Assembly: GCF_020921035.1 (NCBI RefSeq)
Contig: NC_063158.1
Coordinates: 22,740,178 to 22,804,177 of the forward strand
Direction of reading: 5' to 3'
Source of the DNA: Rhodamnia argentea
Lineage: Eukaryota > Streptophyta > Magnoliopsida > Myrtales > Myrtaceae
DNA length: 64,000 nucleotides
Shown: one piece after another, positions 48,601-58,690 of the stretch
Layout of the letters: every line of letters starts with the position of its first letter
How positions within the stretch are numbered: position 1 is the stretch's first letter
Position numbers and translations under genes: made by a program
The notes under the pieces: generated by a model
Told to the model about the DNA's origin: nothing
What the model saw: only the letters and a program-made list of their open reading frames with translations
Database searches by the model: none

Positions 48601-51600
48601 CAGAATCTAGAAAAAAAAACCTGTAGACAGATAATTTAAGTATTCCTTTCTTTCTTTATAAGAAATTAATTTTTCAAACTCTTTTGTCTTCTTGTCATCT
48701 ATGTCTGCATGCTGAAATAATTATTATCATCAGGTAGAAGAATTGCAAATCCTCTTCCTACGATTTTCCTTTTCTAAAAATGATATACATGATAACCATG
48801 GAGGCATATGAATGTTAAGCTTTAGGAAGATTATGACCTCGGAATTTACTGCATGATGACCAATATATAAAAGGATAACAAGCATGACAATCTGTAGATA
48901 TTTCTGATGTGAGTAACAGCATGATTGAGTGAATTCGTTCAACAGAATAACAAGCTAATATATAACCTATGTCCACAAGCTGATATGCAAATTGAACTTA
49001 TGTGATGCTTTAGGTGACACAAGATAAATTTTTAGCATTCGAGTGTCAATGGACATACAAACTAACAAGCAAATGGCGGAACTCCTCTCACCCACCATAA
49101 CGTTCGTAATGCATTATTTTGGTTCTATACCTAGCACACAATTCCTTCCTTCGAAAAGTCAATCCTAGAACCAGAGTGTATTGTTGCTCGAATACAAAGG
49201 ATGCAGGATAGTATCAAGCACATAAACTGTGGCCTCACTAATAACATTGTAAATTTACTCTCCAAAATCATCATTGGTGCATTCTGCCTTACAATATCAG
49301 AGTAGGAACGGTTGAGTTCATTAGCACAAGTTGCCAGTCAGCATATGGGATTCTTGCACTGATGCTGTTACGAATATTCTCCTGCTCGACCCTCTGTATT
49401 AGCCACAAGGTAGGGTCTCGAATAGCATATACTAGCAGAGGAGAATGAAAATTAATTTTGTGGTTTCCTATATTGCAATATGATACTTCCCAAAGAAAAG
49501 TATGTACATTTGTAAATATGCCATTGAGCAACATCCACCCGACCCTATTATTAACTTCGCAAACTGATATACATGGTCTTCATCTTATTATGTCATTGTA
49601 ATGTAGATGTGACACTCTTGTTTCTCAGGAACCTATTCCACTGCAACAAAACTGAGACATATTGCTACAAGCAGGTCGCTACATGTACAAATTGCAATCA
49701 CACAAACTGTATTTTAAAGTCTTATTTAAGATCTAAGAAGTACAATCTTATCCTTTCATCTCTTTTCATGGCTTTTAGGTACTTCTCTTACCCCTCTCAA
49801 CTATTAAACTCATCCTACAATTGCACATATTCATAGGAGGATCCAAAGGCCATCATTGTACTCGTTCAAACCACCTCATATGAACTTCTCTCCTCTTGGA
49901 TTAGGGCCTCAATCTCCTCTTCTCTAAAAAATACAATTCCAATCACATCTTTTCTCGAGCACACACACATCCAACAAAGGTTTGTATCTTAGCCAGATGC
50001 ATTTTGTGCAAACTTTGGTGTTGACCACCCAATATTCCATGCCATAAAACATCATCGGCCCTATTCAGTGCTCACAAAAGCAATGGATGCACCTCATTTC
50101 ATTCATCCCTATTCTCTTCTCTAGATAATATCTGCATCAATTTCTTCATCACTTTGGAAAATTGACCCAATTTATTGGAAACATTCATTTTTTTGGAACT
50201 TCTCATTCTCTAATTCTTGCTGTTTTGTTCCTCAAACCTCACTTCTACTGAACTTACACTCCAAATGCATTGCCTTTGACCAACAAACATGAAAACCCTT
50301 CAATTCCAAGTTCCAACATTTTCCTTTAAAGTTTGAGCTCAAATTTACTTCTACTTGAGTTTTGTCTAATACTCTATACCATCCTAAAGAATAATGCAAC
50401 AAGATAGTTAATCATGAATATCCTTGGTTAACAAGATCATTGCTAGATAAAAAAAGGATGATGACTTAGGGCTATATGCAAGTCTTCCGTTTCTTCTCCA
50501 TGTGTCCTTATTGGAGTCATAACTCCATCATACATATTCCATGTGTACTTATTGGAGTCATAACTCCGTCTTACATATTCTCTATAGCTTTCTTCTGGGT
50601 AATTACTCCTCCTTCTCTAAATCCAACAAATTATTTTTCTTTGATTTCATGTGCTATCTCCATGTAGACCATGGTCAAACCTTTCTACATGTCTCCACAA
50701 CTAGCAAATTGCCATGATATTCCATCCAGCACAAACAATGTTGGCTGTCCAGAGTATTTAATTCTCGCTTCAACACATGGTAAATTTACCATTTTCCTAC
50801 TCTGAAGTTAGCACAATTGGATACCCTCTCTATTGTGATATATGGTTCAGATCTCTAGACTCTCTTGTTCTAGCGAATTTATACACACCACTCTCTCCTT
50901 TGGTGCCCAACCATTTATAAGGTAATTACAAGCTGGTAGCATCGCTTTACTTGCATCTTCTTTTTTAATTCTTCTTCACTAATTCGTCAAGAAACTTATA
51001 TGGCTAGTTCATCTATCTCTAATATCTAGGTAAATGAAGGATGAAAAAAACTAGACATCAACTTGGAAATTTCATCCATGATCATCTTTAGATTTAATTA
51101 TCCGTCCATTACCATCAATGGACACAAATATGACTAAGGGCTTTTCTCATCCCCATTTTCTTGGTCTCCTATTGCCTAGTCAAATTAACTCCCTTTGTTT
51201 AAGAGGCTTATTATTATTTTTCTGTAAAACTCATTGCTTTCCATGGAGATTACTTCCTTAACGATGCTAACCTTCAAGCAGATTGATAGATATGAAAAAG
51301 TTCTTACTAATTTCTGCTCACACTTGATTAGAAAAGTTCTGTTTAATTTTGATATGTATCAAAATTTTGCTTGCGACTTTGACTTACACATATTGGATTC
51401 TCAAACATCCTCATTTTCTATACCTTGTACCTTTTGCAGATCAAAAAATTCTATTTATCTGGACGACAAAGTCAAAAGGATCTTTGAAGGACTATAGGAT
51501 GCACTGAAAATCATTATCATACTCTCCTCATAATTTAAACTGCTATCTCATTTTCAAACCAATGTCCTCCTTTAGGAGTGCCAAAAAAAGTACTAAGGAA

Positions 51601-52267
51601 GTTCCACCATTTTCAAGAAACTGCTCATATGAGTCATCTCTCTTGCAAGCAATTGAGAAATGAGCCAATACATTAGATTGTCTCAATGTAACTTTTAGAT
51701 CTTTATGATTAAGGAAAACATGACCATCTCCAAACAGAGAATAATGCAATACTATATGCAAGAATTTGCTCAGGCTCAGATAATACTTATACCCCGATCC
51801 TGTAAATTAAACTTAAAGTATTTTGCGATGTGCAAAAAATCAACAGGATAGCAGTGCTAAAAATGTTTACCAAGTACTTCTCCAATCAAATCTCTATCTA
51901 GCTGAAATCCGTCTTCAAGCATTTTGAACAGGAAATCCTCCATATCTTTTTGCATCTCCATGATGGGATTCGACTGAATATCTGGATAACTATCGGAGAT
52001 GGACAGCAACTTTGCATCGAGTTTCAAAGGTTTGGCAGTCTCAAACGAACAGAGTTTGGCTTTGACATCCTCTTTTCCCCGAAAACTTGAAACACTACCC
52101 ATCGAAGCAGGACAGCATTTCAGCTTTGAAGATCTGGAATTAGCACCAGCTTGAAATGGCTTAGGAGGGATGTTATCAATTGATGATGATGAAAATGACC
52201 CTTCATTCACATCACTACCAGATAAGTGGTCGATGGTATCTGCATATCTAGAGTGGTTTCCTCTCAT
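42678..52267 (-). CDS. SDE5: SDE5-like protein (DUF1771 plus Smr-type C-terminus); N-terminus unresolved
   Basis: Minus-strand exons that join in frame: 52267-51871, 48308-48283, 47153-47076, 46209-46114, 45917-45844, 45639-45362, 44514-44438, 44374-44285, 43460-43393, 43205-43099, 43012-42945, 42818-42678, giving about 499 residues. Diagnostic stretches are 'EMQKDMEDFLFKMLEDGFQLDRDLIGEVLGICGYDVKK' near the N-terminus, a DUF1771 helical region ('AYEVLRKAVLEHRRIMREYY...READEESNEKI', about 318-395), and a divergent Smr-like domain to the end. I recognise these as SDE5, which acts with RDR6/SGS3 in trans-acting siRNA production and sense transgene silencing; function here is by family. The ATG at 52267 is only the first in-frame ATG of that exon. 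SDE5 orthologues carry more N-terminal sequence, which I did not find. The borders at 46114 and 47076 are less certain. Confidence 0.82.
48309..51870 (-). other. 3.56-kb intron of SDE5-like gene
   Basis: The intron lies between the 'GEVLG' exon and the 26-nt microexon. The part from about 49550 to 51780 differs in character, with many 'tcttcttcactaattc' type C/T-rich lines and a doubled 'attggagtcataactcc' phrase at about 50510-50570. It may be a decayed transposable element. No intact ORF is present. Confidence 0.4.
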
Positions 52268-53739
52268 CTTAACCCTAATGTGACCTAGGAAATCTGTTTC
52301 TTTAAGAGAGAAAAAAAACACCAAAGGCACCACAAAAAAAAAAAAAATCGCTGTTTCCTCAAAAGTGTTCTTAAATACAGCCGGACTTGACACTTACATA
52401 CAAAAAGACAAAACAAAGGGCAATAATAAAAGAGTTGCCATATCATTAGGACGTAATGTGATAAGCAAAAACAGATGAATATGCACAGATGAAACCCAGT
52501 TTTCCTGTCATTTTTCTTTCTTCCTCGTCGTTTTTGGTTGGATTTTTTCTTGGTAGATGGAAAGAGTCCCAACACTTCATTAAACCTTCCTAAAGAGAAA
52601 TTAACTGATTATAATGACTGGAACCTAATGTGTTAAGCAATAAAAGGTGAATATGCAGATTATCCAAAAAAAAGCCGGTCATTAAATTTTTTGTCCTTTT
52701 TGGATTTTTTTCCAACTGAGGGGGTGGTCAGTCAAATGTACGATTATACATTCTAAAAGAAGATTTTACTTAGGAGGTTTGCGTTCTTAAGATTTATGTC
52801 TCTCGTGCACATCACAACTCACAAACAAATGCACATCATTATGCAATATACAATGGTTCTATTAAGCATCAGTGCAGGAAGTGAAAGCAATGTACTTCGA
52901 TTACAAAGGATGAATATGCCTGTGTATTTTCCATATTTAGGCATCAGGACTAATACAACCAGAAAAAAAAAATGACAAGCTGAGCCGCTCCAAATAATGA
53001 TTAGAAAACAGTGCATGATTAACTTATTGCTGTCTGGCGAGCCCTGTGTATGCAATTGCAGTCCATATAGCAATGCCAGAATTAATAGAATCAAGACAAC
53101 TCCATTCATAAAATCAGCAGGACTAAATCTCTGCTATAGGAGAACCACCCATATCAATTAGCAATAAATTGTGGAAACGGCCAGACTAAGGAGAGTAAAA
53201 TGGCACAAAAACAAGATAAAACATTTGAGAGAAGTCGAAGGCACTTAATTTAAGTTCACCATGTGACGGATGAGCGCCACATATCGCATTCTTGGATCTG
53301 GTGATTTCCACATAACCTTGCTATAAGAGTTCTTAAAACAGATCGCAACACACGTGAAATCCTATTTTGCATGCCATTAAAACCATCCATCAACTGGCAA
53401 TATTTTCTGTTTTGATAAATGAGCTTATCCACAGTTTCAGTTCAGGGCACCAAAACTATTTCACTAGCTAAGAAAAAGAGCTACTTCATAATGCACTCAT
53501 TGTAGGTTAAACATACAGCAATTAGCACAAATAGCCAATATCTTTGCATCACTCTAGAGAAGATATTGGGCCTTCATACATTTATAGAAAAATATTGGAA
53601 AAATTGTACAAAGCAAGCAAACTTACCATGTAAAAAACAAAGAAATCTATGAGAACAAGGAATCAGAAAATTCCTAGACAACTGAAACTGTCACCCAGTG
53701 ATGCATACTAAAGGCTGAAGATATCAAAATCTAATGCAG

Positions 53740-54230
53740 CTAATGTACAAGTGCAATCAACTTATTGCCCCGGACAACCTCGACTCCATACTTTACTTCT
53801 CGCCGGCCAAAATTTAACCAACGCCCTCACATGCTCTTTGTATCCATGTCACGACTCGCCATTGCGAGGCTTCCGAAGTAATCGGCTACCACTCACTTTC
53901 ACATGGCAGCAGAACAAGAAAGGTCGTACCTTTGACCTCCCCTTATGTTCCAAATTTTAACTCCCGACTCGTGCCGGGTCCACAAGATTCAGGCTTTTCA
54001 TCGTTACTCGAACGCGGGAGGGGGAAAAACTAAAGACACAAAACAATCTCTATCCCGCCATCCGACGCGATCCCAGTAAGCTTCGAAATACATCCCGCGC
54101 CTCTCTTTAACGTAGAACAAGCAACGTTTGTCGGTCGGTATTTCTTTCGGGAGAAAAAGAGGGCAGATTGCAATAGAGAAATGCACATTTTTGTTTCAAA
54201 TTGGAAACCCTTTTTCCCCATAAATCAAAT
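53740..54230 (-). other. GC-richer segment, candidate 5' end of SDE5-like gene
   Basis: Base composition rises compared with the surrounding introns and repeats. The minus strand has an ATG in good context (GCAATGGCG, about 53865) followed after 32 bases by a GTGAGG donor-like site, which would encode ten residues. No downstream exon could be linked in phase, so this may be only a non-coding leader. Confidence 0.25.
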
Positions 54231-54253
54231 TAAATATATATAGATACATATAA

Positions 54254-54779
54254 TTAGTATCACGAAAAATTTCAAATGAGTATATATGTGATAAAATTAA
54301 CTCAAATTATTTTTTTATTACGAAAATCCCAAATTGATACACCTATAATAAATTTTCTTCAAACTATTTTTTTACCATAAAAATTTTCAAATGAGTACAC
54401 ATGTGACAAATTTATTCCAAACTTTTTTTTATCACAAAAAATATCAAATCGATATACAAATTTTTCCTAAACTATTTTTCCAGTACATCCATCAACTGCC
54501 ATTTGTCATGTAAACTCAACAATTTGACACTAAAATTTAATAAATATTAACAAATGGTAAATTTGTTATAGGTGTACCAGTTTGAGATTTTTTGCGGTTA
54601 AAAAAATAATTTTGGATAAATTTATTACATGTGTACAAAGTTGGGATTTTCCATGGTAAAAAAAATAATTTTTGGGTAATTTTGTCATAGATGTATATGT
54701 TTGAAGTTTTTTGTGGTAAAAAATAATCTAGGATAAATTTATTACAAATATATTCATTTAGAGTTTTTCGTGGTATTAA
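54254..54779. mobile_element. Long-inverted-repeat element
   Basis: The left end TTAGTATCACGAAAAA and right end (reverse of TTAATACCACGAAAAA) are inverted repeats. The arms extend over about 200 bases with units such as 'aaatgagtacacatgtgacaaattta' mirrored by 'taaatttattacatgtgtac'. It encodes nothing. No clear target duplication was found. Confidence 0.55.
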
Positions 54780-54981
54780 CCCAAAAAATATTTATTTCCT
54801 TTATATTACTTATGTGGATGCGTAAATATAAATATCAATTAACTCTATTAGGATTTGTAACAAGCTTTTATGTTGCCTTTACGGAGACAATCACCACTTA
54901 TATTTAGCTTGTAATTATTGATAGATCTTTCACTTTTATCGAAATTCTTTGAGTTTTATATTTTGAGACTCTACAAATTTT

Positions 54982-55746
54982 GGGGAATTATTAATAAGGG
55001 CTTAAAATGCCCTCATTTTCTCAAATAAAGGTCTAAAGTGAAGCTTGTTTCAAATAAAAACTTGAAGTGCGCAAATTACTTCAAAGAAGGGCTCGACGAA
55101 AGGACATTTTTCGTCATTTATTTTTTTCAATTTTTTTCTTTTTCTATTTTCTCTTTTTGCCTTTTCTTTGTTTTCTTTTTTCTCCCCACCCCTACCCTAG
55201 CCATCGACAGCATCGAGTTACCCTTGCACGGGCCGATATCGAGCAATGTTCCTCTCGCCGGCGTAGGTTTGGGCAAGGGCTGCCCTCGCTCTTGGCCTTG
55301 TTAGCCCACGCGAGGGCTTCCCTTGCCCACCTATGCGTTGTGAGGGATACCCTCGTTGGATCATGTGAGGATTGCTCTAACCTAGCGCCGGCTAGAGTGA
55401 GGGTAGCTTGATGCCCGGCCTCGCCGGCCCGAGCGAGGGCTTCCCTCACCCACCCAAGTGCTGCGACGGTTGCTGCGGCCTGACGTCGGCCCGATCGAGG
55501 GTAGCCCGACATCGACTCAAGCGAGGGGTGGCTAGCGGGTGATGGCTTGGGAGGGAGGGGGAAGGGAGGGGAGAAAAAAAAAGAAAAAAGGGAAAAAATA
55601 AAAAAAAGTAAAGGACAAAAATGTCTTTCGATTAGGCGCTTTTTTGAAACAATTTGAGCATTTTAAACCCTTAGATGAAGTAACGTTCATTTCAGGTCTT
55701 TATTTAAAAAAATATCACACCTCGGGCTATTTTTCGGAATTTTCCC
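54982..55746. mobile_element. Mutator-like TIR element with 9-bp target duplication
   Basis: Identical nonamers ACAAATTTT flank it at 54973-54981 and 55747-55755. Outer ends are GGGGAATTATT and the reverse complement of GGGAAAATTCC. Arms of about 130 bases are inverted repeats: left 'aaataaaggtctaaagtgaag' pairs with right 'aaataaagacctgaaatgaa', and 'gaaaggacatttttcgtc' pairs with 'gaaagacatttttgtcc'. The core is GC-rich ('gcgagggc' words) and has no transposase. A truncated relative lies at 20320-20940. Confidence 0.75.
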
Positions 55747-55884
55747 ACAAATTTTTTATTGACAAAATACTATGGTGGGTTGAGGGACTCAATAGAAATC
55801 TAATTACCTCGGTAAAGTGGGTTTGGGGTATTATACCACAAACCATGATAGGGTTGGGATCGGATTGGAGAGCAATAAAAAAGT

Positions 55885-56250
55885 TAAGGGATAAATTTGT
55901 CATGAAATTACAATTGAGCCATAAAACTTTCAAAAATTATAATCAAATTCTAAAATTTGTCATGAAAGTTCAACTAAGGCCTAAAAATTTCAAAATGTGC
56001 AATCAAATCTTAAATTTTATTATGAAAGTGCAATTGAGTCATAAAACTTTCAAAAAGTGAAATTTATAAAAGAACTTAATTTTACCAATTTGATAAATTT
56101 TATGACGTAATTGCATTTTTTGAAACTTTTAGGACTCAATTATACTTTTGCAACCAATTTTAAGATTTAATTGTACTTTTCAAAAGTTTTAAGAGTCAAT
56201 CGCATTTTCATCACAAGTTCTAGGACTTCTAATACACTTATTTCAAAAGC
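55885..56250. repeat. Inverted-repeat sequence related to the 29.7/31.4-kb family
   Basis: Left phrases 'catgaaattacaattgagcc' and 'aaaactttcaaaa' are mirrored on the right by 'ttttaagagtcaatcgcattttcat'. The right end, reversed ('gaaataagtgtattagaagtcctagaactt'), resembles 'gggataagtgcactctaagtcttaaaattt' at 31362. The left side looks shortened. Confidence 0.45.
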
Positions 56251-56429
56251 TAACGAGACGAGTTTGAGAAGACATTGGGCTGATTCATCTCGCTTCGGTC
56301 CCCATATAATAACGAAGCAGTTCATCATGCCTAGTTATATCTTTTTTGTATTTAAAGGACGATTTATTAACTTTGCTTTTAGTGCCCACTCTTGCAATTA
56401 AAGAAATAAGGGGTTAAATGTGCTATTAA

Positions 56430-56600
56430 AAGTGCTTTTGTTTCGCAAAAAATGAATGATTTGATAAATATTTTTTAAAAAATGATCATTTGTATCGCTA
56501 ACAAAAACTAAATACATGAAAAACATTTGCATCGTCACAAATATTAAGGGAAATATTTTTCATTATTTATTTTCTGCGAAACAAACAGAATCTAAAAATG
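56430..56600. repeat. Interspersed AT-rich repeat copy
   Basis: This block ('tttcgcaaaaaatgaatgatttgataaatatttt') resembles sequences near 6780-6880, 15650-15870 and 32720-32950. It is likely a MITE-type repeat; ends were not defined. Confidence 0.45.
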
Positions 56601-57000
56601 AAAAACTCGTAGCCTCACACTTTATCTAGTAAGTCAATCGGTAGTCCCATCTCCACAAACTAAGCATTTAGATTGGCCAATCATGTCGACATGCTAGCAA
56701 TGCTAATCTAGCAACAATCTTCGAGTGCCAAGTACTACATTATGAAGATCAAACGTTTGAGAAACATGTAATGAATCCTGCTGCACTAGGAAACACAATC
56801 ACCATACGCCATAATCTGATATTAGTCACATGCGGCTGCAATACACGATACGCAAGCTATACTCACACAGGCATCATGATACCCGAGACCGAAAACGCGT
56901 GAGTTGAGGAAATCGAACTCCGTCGTCTGCGCAAATCATCTGAATCGCGTTTCACGCCAACCGACTTAGTCCCTTAACGAGCCTTTTCTGAAACCTCCCG

Positions 57001-57008
57001 TATAAATA
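57001..57008 (+). promoter_or_regulatory. TATA box of the secreted-protein gene
   Basis: TATAAATA lies 61 bases before the start codon, the spacing expected for a short plant leader of about 30 bases. This supports transcription of the downstream ORF. Confidence 0.65.
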
Positions 57009-57061
57009 CTTTGTCAAGCGATCCAAATCCTTTCAAGATCCTGAAAAGTGCGACCTTCAAA

Positions 57062-57760
57062 ATGGCATCGACTAAATGGGCTTGCATTGGTGCAATCTCG
57101 CTCCTACTGAGCTTAGGAATGAGCGCTGCTCAAAGATCACTCCTTATGAGTGGTGCCAAGGGGCAAGAGGCCGGCAGCGAGCCAACAGATTTCGACTTAC
57201 ATGGAGGAATTGCGGGAACCTTGGGGTCATCAACTGGGGGTGGCGCCACGGCCAGCTACGACATGGGCAGCTTTGGTCAGGACATGCCCAGCAAGGCCAG
57301 GCCTGGCCATCGCGATCTGAGCATGGACAATGGATGGGATATGGATCCGGACGACAAAGACTCTGGCGATCGGCCCACTGATGCGCACGACAATGCTGGG
57401 GTGGACAAGGAACCTGCACCCATTCCAAGGTTTCCTAATGGCCCATACGACCCGTATGGCCCGCCATTAAGCCAGTGGCAGGGTCAGTTCATGTATTGCT
57501 CTCCATTGTCGTGCCAAGGGAGGAAAGAAGACTATGGCTTCGGCGGCGACGGGGATTGCGCGGGATTTAATATGTTGATTGAGTACCCCCCGCCACCTCC
57601 TGTGGACAGAAACCCAGTATACTCGCCAAACAGAGCTGACCCTCATGGCCATTCGGTTGCTTTGGACGAACCTGTTGCTTTTCCTCCAGCCTCGTACGCC
57701 ACCGAAATGTCGGATATTCCTGGTGAAACTTGGGAAGAACCGACGATTCCTGGTCAGTGA
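57062..57760 (+). CDS. Secreted Gly/Pro/Asp-rich protein, family not recognised
   Basis: An intronless ORF of 232 residues begins at ATG in AAAATGGCA context; the upstream part of the frame lacks ATG. Residues 1-24 form a clear signal peptide ('MASTKWACIGAISLLLSLGMSAAQ'). The mature part is hydrophilic. It has a Gly/Ser stretch (about 48-72), an Asp-rich stretch (about 89-115), a Pro/Tyr stretch 'GPYDPYGPP', and a compact region with three cysteines (C146, C151, C166: 'YCSPLSC' and 'GDGDCAG'). A 'YPPPPP' run and an acidic Pro-rich tail follow. There is no membrane span or GPI signal at the C-terminus. A TATA box upstream and AATAAA at 57814 frame it as a normal pol II gene. I do not recognise the family. 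A cell-wall or apoplastic protein is possible but is only inferred from composition. Confidence 0.72.
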   Translation: MASTKWACIGAISLLLSLGMSAAQRSLLMSGAKGQEAGSEPTDFDLHGGIAGTLGSSTGGGATASYDMGSFGQDMPSKARPGHRDLSMDNGWDMDPDDKDSGDRPTDAHDNAGVDKEPAPIPRFPNGPYDPYGPPLSQWQGQFMYCSPLSCQGRKEDYGFGGDGDCAGFNMLIEYPPPPPVDRNPVYSPNRADPHGHSVALDEPVAFPPASYATEMSDIPGETWEEPTIPGQ

Positions 57761-57813
57761 GAGATTGACAAATGCAATAAGGTCTCATTGTAAGATACAC
57801 AGCGCTGTGACGC

Positions 57814-57819
57814 AATAAA
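57814..57819 (+). terminator. Poly(A) signal of the secreted-protein gene
   Basis: AATAAA lies 54 bases beyond the stop codon, at a usual distance for a plant near-upstream element. Confidence 0.5.
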
Positions 57820-58690
57820 GACACTGGGGAAACGTATCTCTGGGAACCCTGCCTTCAACAACGGGATTTTATCAAAACCCTAAAAGATGATGCATGTAAT
57901 TATACTTAAGAGGCCAAATTCGATGAGTTTCACCGCAGACCCCCCAGCTTTCACACATATTTGCACGGTGGTTCCATTCTTCATTAACTGGTCTTGCTTG
58001 AGCCGGACATTTTCACCTTGTTTAGAGCCCTAACTTTCACTCGGTTCCTACGAAAGCTGAGAATACTTGCTAGCTCTCACTGTACATTACCTCCCGACCA
58101 TCCTGTCGTGCAATCTGCAGATTTGCATATTCATAACTTGAACGTGCCGGGATCACATGAATGCACTTGAATAATGCTGATGATGTATTCGTTAACCTTA
58201 AGCACAAACTGAAAAATCTGCAGCCTTCAAGTATTCAGAAGAGCGAAGAAATTCAAAGCCCCTAGAACTGTGCAGCCCTCAAAATCTTCAAATGTACAGG
58301 ATGCGAGCAAATGCAAAAACCAAAAAAATTGAAAAATCTCGAGTCTCCTTGACAATCTCTGGGGACAAAAGAAGGTCCTTCTTGCTTGACATGTTGACTG
58401 CCATAAAAAGGAAGGGCCATATGGTTGGGACAACTTTGCAATTTGCCCTTGATCTCAGATACACAGATAATCTGATCCCAATTATCGACGTAGAAACATA
58501 ATATGTACACATGCACATGTACATATGCATATGACCTCTCAGTCCATGCTGCTAACAAATCGCTCATATTCAGGCAGTTAACTGCAACAAAATTGTTCAT
58601 GGAAGGCCAGAAAAACTGCTCATGGATGAAATAGCGACCCAAATTACTGAAAAACCAAAGTATGACAGAGGTAAACCAACCAAAAAACCT
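57820..58690. other. Intergenic between convergent genes
   Basis: This is the 3' flank of the secreted-protein gene and the 3' UTR of the minus-strand MutS2 gene. No ORF is convincing. Confidence 0.45.

Noticed and set aside
51857-52393. Upstream extension of the SDE5-like exon to 52393
   Set aside because: The extra N-terminal residues are a poly-Phe run translated from an A-rich intron tail; conserved protein sequence starts only after about 52267.
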